The notes beneath the pieces are model-generated. The model saw nothing but the letters and a program-made list of their open reading frames with translations. It did not search any database and was not told the origin of the DNA. The position numbers and the translations under genes are program-made. Shown here in pieces: positions 8,966 through 11,840 of a DNA stretch of 11,840 nt (the stretch's first letter is position 1; the number at the start of each line of letters is the position of its first letter). This stretch comes from Echinostoma caproni (taxonomy: Eukaryota > Platyhelminthes > Trematoda > Plagiorchiida > Echinostomatidae): the NCBI GenBank assembly GCA_900618425.1, contig UZAN01055838.1:1-11840 (forward strand), in the 5' to 3' direction.

Positions 8966-9298
8966 TAAAGATATCGGGGTATGGTATGTGCTTTGCGCCG
9001 TCCAAATGCAAAGTGCTTGTTCAAGAATGGCAGGAGCCTAAGACGCATTTACTCTTTCCGATGATCAGATAGAATTGGTCGAGAGCTTTAAGTACCTCCG
9101 GAGCTTGCTCGCAGCGGTTGGTGGTGTTGGAGAGGAGATCACATCACGAATGGCGAAAGCCAGGAAAACTTTCGCCAACCTGTGACACCGCAATGACATA
9201 CGACTGTCCCCTAAAGGTAGGATGTACATCGCCGCAGTTCGTAGCGTTTGGTTTTACGATTGCGAGGCATGGCCTCTCTGCGTTAAGGATGCTAATCG
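8966..9298 (+). mobile_element. RTE-like LINE fragment
   Basis: This plus-strand fragment covers the ORF from the segment after the RT catalytic core (RYGMCF-PSKCK region, about 8970-9015). It continues through FKYLRSLLAAVGG (about 9088-9126), EEITSRMAKARKTFANL, a stop, then HRNDIRLSPKGRM and CEAWPL to about 9298. At that point it abuts the tail of the minus-strand RTE copy. Its 9024-9266 part is identical, in inverted orientation, to 9656-9898. The in-frame TGA after FANL is present in both copies. Confidence 0.85.
9024..9266. repeat. Left arm of a 243-bp perfect inverted repeat
   Basis: This arm is base-for-base the reverse complement of 9656-9898, checked along its whole length, with a 389-base spacer between the arms. 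It sits inside the RTE(+) fragment. Identity drops to about 80% on both sides, although the RTE homology itself continues there. Confidence 0.95.
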
Positions 9299-9533
9299 CC
9301 GCAGCGTTTCTTCCAGCCTTGCCCGGTACGTGCAAAGAAAGCACGGGAAGGTAGTCGATGGGTAGGCATACGCAGTACGTGAAAAAAGCAATCGGAGGCG
9401 GTGTGGTGCAATTACTTCTGTTAGAAAACGACTATCCGCACCCAACACACGACGACGGATCTCTTCAGTGCTCACCCGATGTGTCCACCAGACACGAGCA
9501 ATGCTACGGAGACATCGGTGATCGAATACAGAA

Positions 9534-9608
9534 CCTAAAGAACAAAAACATCCTAATAAGACGAGTTCTAGGTTAAAACTTCAATACATCAACATCATCC
9601 TTCTGACG
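9534..9608. mobile_element. 75-bp insertion with 12-bp flanking duplication in RTE(-)
   Basis: TCGAATACAGAA (9522-9533) and TCAAATACAGAA (9609-9620) match at 11 of 12 positions and flank 75 bases with no RTE counterpart. The duplicated sequence encodes the conserved SVFD of the RTE, which therefore appears twice. The other RTE copies lack the insert. On the minus strand the insert ends in a T-rich stretch (TTTTTGTTCTTTAGG). This has the form of a small insertion with a target-site duplication. Confidence 0.6.
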
Positions 9609-9655
9609 TCAAATACAGAAATTCGATTAGCATCCTTCGCTCGGAGAGGCCACGT

Positions 9656-9898
9656 CTCGCAATCGTAAAACCAAACGCTACGAACTGCGGCGATGTACAT
9701 CCTACCTTTAGGGGACAGTCGTATGTCATTGCGGTGTCACAGGTTGGCGAAAGTTTTCCTGGCTTTCGCCATTCGTGATGTGATCTCCTCTCCAACACCA
9801 CCAACCGCTGCGAGCAAGCTCCGGAGGTACTTAAAGCTCTCGACCAATTCTATCTGATCATCGGAAAGAGTAAATGCGTCTTAGGCTCCTGCCATTCT
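9656..9898. repeat. Right arm of the 243-bp perfect inverted repeat
   Basis: This is the partner of 9024-9266 and lies inside the RTE(-) fragment. The first mismatches outside the arm are at 9899 on one side and 9655/9653 on the other. Confidence 0.95.
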
Positions 9899-10478
9899 CG
9901 AACAAGAACTTAGCAATTTGACGATACAAAGCACACACCATACCTGGATACTTCTATCGCCAAGTTGTTTAGAGCTTGTTGTACTGCTTGTGCATTGTTA
10001 CCCAACAAGGCGACGTCATTGGCATATTCCAAGTTAACAACTCTGTTCGCGTGGAGGAGTTCGGTGTCCTGCAAAACATCCTCTATGGCGAAGTTGAAAA
10101 GGAATGAAGATGTAGGGCAGGCTTGTCGAACTCCACTGGAGACGGCAAACGCTGGCCATAGGCCCGACCTGAGGTATGGCAATACAATTTTTTGAGGATT
10201 GATACATACTCCTCAGGTACTCCATTCCTCAATGAACAGTTCCACAATGCGGTTCTATCAACAGAATCGAAGGCCGCGCGAATGTCTACGAACACATTGT
10301 TTGTTGGTTTACGGTAAGTATGACGGTGCTCAATCAGCTGTCGGAGGGTGAAGATTTGATCAATGCATCCACGACCAATGCGAAACACAGCCTGCCCCTC
10401 GGAGGCATGTTTCTTACGTATCTTGTACAATCTACGGAAAATGATGGACGCTATCGGGATCAGACTTATACCTCTAGG

Positions 10479-11225
10479 CGAAGGTAGCACATAACTTGAG
10501 AAGTTCACCACAGACCTTATTGTCTGCCTTCAGGCATTATGTTTCGGGTTTTAGGCTTTTGGTGAGAACAAATCCTAAGTCTTTAACTACCTCTGTGGGC
10601 TGCAGTGGGAATAGTCCGTCCTGGGCTGTATCAGCTCTTACAGTTAGAAGTGGTCACGTTTCCAGGTTTAGTGGTAAGTACCACTGTCTAACCGCTTCTA
10701 CGTCGCGCTCTAGGTTTGCTCCGGTGTAGTATACAGGACTGATCCCGGTTCTGAATCCAATCGAAATACACTGGTAGGCTGATTCCGAGGAATATAGTGT
10801 GAGTTCTTATAAAATTAGCGTCTTAACAAAAAGTCGGCACAACCTCTGACCACTCAACGAAGCTCTCAATAGATAGGTAGGATACATTTCTCACAGTAGG
10901 TTCTCCGTGGAGGGGGCTTCCCAACGACTTGCGAGACAGGGAAAATACATAAGCAACCATGAACCACAAGGTCCAATGAAACATGCACACGATTCACACT
11001 CAATTCAAAATGGCTGCACGCGTGTCTTTAATAAACCGGCTACTTTTACATCGTCCGTCAACATGAACCAGGAATTTTGGGGAGCCCGTGTCAAGTCGTT
11101 AATGTAAATTAGAAAAAGTAGTCGTCCTAGTACTGTTCCTTAAAGCAACCCGCTGGTTAGTCCTGCACGTTCGCTCAGAAAAGCGCCAACCTGGAAGTGT
11201 TTTACAGGTTCAAGGCTAGGCCCAA
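10479..11225 (-). mobile_element. CR1-like LINE, RT fragment
   Basis: The minus strand gives AFLSERA (about 11170-11190), SGLL, a stop, GTVLGRLLFLIYINDL (motif B, about 11094-11140) and the catalytic box TDDVKVAGLL (about 11030-11060; usual ADDVKIW). After an insertion come NLERDVEAVRQWYLPLNLE (about 10663-10719), VVKDLGFVLTKSLKPE (about 10545-10592) and KVCGELLKLCATF, which meets the RTE at about 10479. The order and spacing match the CR1 ORF2 RT-thumb region. Stops and frame changes are scattered throughout. Homology beyond about 11190 is weak, so the right edge is soft. Confidence 0.82.
10726..11010. mobile_element. ~285-bp insertion inside the CR1(-) fragment
   Basis: The CR1 catalytic box (about 11040) and the NLER block (about 10719) are normally only about 16 residues apart, but here roughly 320 bases separate them. 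The extra DNA has no frame I recognise. GGTTCTGAATCC near 10758 resembles a Pol III B box with one extra base, but no A box is placed correctly. No terminal repeats or target duplications were found, so the edges are approximate. Confidence 0.5.
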
Positions 11226-11735
11226 TGGTAACGGATCTTGGAACATTGTCGGTTTTCGATTAATGGGTAATGCCCGCTGACGAGATGGTGAGAGCACGGC
11301 CCGCTATTGATATTGACTGAGATGGGGATTCAGATAATTGCAAGGATGAACCTGAAAGGGAAGAGGGGAGAGGTGCAGTGCACAACTATGCGCATTTTTT
11401 ACTTCCTTGTTCTATTTATTGAATATACAAATTCACAGTCAACTTTCAGGAAGGGAGCTACGGCCATACAAAGGCTGCCTGGGATAGTAAATACATTTCT
11501 ACATGCACGTGCGTAAAATTCAACATGATATACGCTTAGATAAGAAAGTGTATGACGCACAGTTTTCAAAAAGTTTTTCTGTTTTTTTCTCAACATTGGG
11601 ATAAAAGTATTTAAAACGAGAACGCAATGGATAGGGAGGTAGATGAGCAGGTCGAGAGGGAGCAACTAATGAAAATTGGTGGTAGTGTGTTGGAGACCAA
11701 GAAAGATATCGAGCTTGTGTTTGAACATGCTCCTG
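11226..11735. other. No gene recognised
   Basis: Short frames on both strands (for example 11307-11516 + and 11399-11665 -) lack motifs. A 48-codon ATG frame at 11627-11773 (+) is rich in E and K at its start and is not recognised; part of it is the hairpin region at 11736-11767. Confidence 0.4.
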
Positions 11736-11767
11736 CCGGAAGCTGTTCCGGAAAGGGATTACCCTTT
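11736..11767. repeat. Two back-to-back perfect hairpins
   Basis: CCGGAA-GCTG-TTCCGG (11736-11751) is followed with no gap by AAAGGG-ATTA-CCCTTT (11752-11767). Each has a 6-bp stem and a 4-base loop, 16 bases long, exactly adjacent. No terminator-like T run follows and no known RNA family is recognised. Confidence 0.6.
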
Positions 11768-11840
11768 GGGTAAAGAACCAGTGATGGACTCAGTTACGAG
11801 GCCGAGACAGAAACAGCTTTTTGCTGTGACCACGAAGCGT

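Larger units (their letters stand above)
9299..10478 (-). mobile_element. RTE-like LINE, 5'-truncated, RT to C-terminus
   Basis: This is the longest RTE copy here. The minus strand starts with PRGISLIPIAS (about 10445-10478), then FRIGRGCIDQIFTLRQ, motif A FVDIRAAFDSVDR (about 10255-10295) and GVPEEYVSILKKLY. After a frameshift near 10155 comes motif B GVRQACPTSSFLFNFAIED and the catalytic box LEYANDVALLG (about 9995-10030). That box should read YADD; the first aspartate is N, so the RT would be dead even without the frameshift. A TAA replaces a conserved K near 9930. Next come FKYLRSLLAAVGG, CETWPL, a small insertion, HRCLRSIARVWW and RRRVLGADSR, ending in GWKKRCG where it meets the plus-strand copy at about 9299. 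Upstream it joins CR1-like sequence abruptly. A start inside the ORF fits ordinary LINE 5' truncation. Confidence 0.9.

Noticed and set aside
9118..9354. Matching 'proteins' MVVLERRSHHEW at 9118 (+) and 9804 (-), seeming to be a duplicated gene
   Set aside because: Both start at TTG and are an off-frame reading of the RTE ORF inside the 243-bp inverted repeat. The true frame there reads FKYLRSLLAAVGG and continues to CETWPL or CEAWPL.
10907..11107. 66-codon plus-strand frame
   Set aside because: It is opposite the CR1 motif B and catalytic box and spans the insertion edge; no independent support.
11627..11773. 48-codon ATG frame with an acidic/basic start
   Set aside because: Too short, unrecognised, no splice or poly(A) context, and its end is made of the paired hairpins.

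Overview
The window looks like animal nuclear DNA dominated by decayed retrotransposons. A digenean trematode (flatworm) is the best guess. The RTE-like fragments have the wording I associate with fluke RTE elements, and the other residents (CR1-like, Jockey-like and Penelope-like remnants) fit. This is family knowledge applied by eye, not a search, so the taxon is an inference. Nothing bacterial is present: no operons, and many apparent open frames start at GTG or TTG.

Layout. (1) 1-351 holds the one clear host gene, TMA7, as an uninterrupted 64-codon frame with a splice acceptor just upstream and a poly(A) signal downstream. (2) 750-3450 looks non-coding, but on the minus strand it spells out a badly decayed Jockey-like LINE: endonuclease, reverse transcriptase (RT) and C-terminus in the expected order. 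A roughly 149-bp foldback element with a hammerhead-ribozyme-like core interrupts it at 1043-1191. (3) 3718-4306 on the minus strand is the longest open frame (196 codons) and I do not recognise it. (4) 4617-5955 holds two RTE 3' fragments lying head to head, the right one split by a ~190-bp insertion. (5) 6155-6639 is the C-terminal end of a CR1-like LINE, and 6841-7123 is the GIY-YIG endonuclease end of a Penelope-like element. (6) 7124-8967 is mostly unassigned, apart from a plausible first coding exon at 8268-8334 with a good 5' splice site. (7) 8966-11225 is a second nest. An RTE fragment (+) abuts a longer RTE fragment (-), and that one is itself joined to a CR1-like fragment (-). (8) 11226-11840 is unassigned, apart from two back-to-back perfect hairpins.

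Only TMA7 and perhaps the 8268 exon are likely to be expressed as host protein. By my hand alignment about 60% of the window is transposon. None of the elements is intact: all have frameshifts, stops or substituted catalytic residues.

The most unusual signal is a 243-bp perfect inverted repeat (9024-9266 and 9656-9898). It sits inside two RTE copies whose flanking homologous sequence is only about 80% identical, which is what gene conversion between inverted copies would leave. I found no convincing new gene system. What the window offers is a dense record of nested insertion, inversion and local sequence homogenisation.
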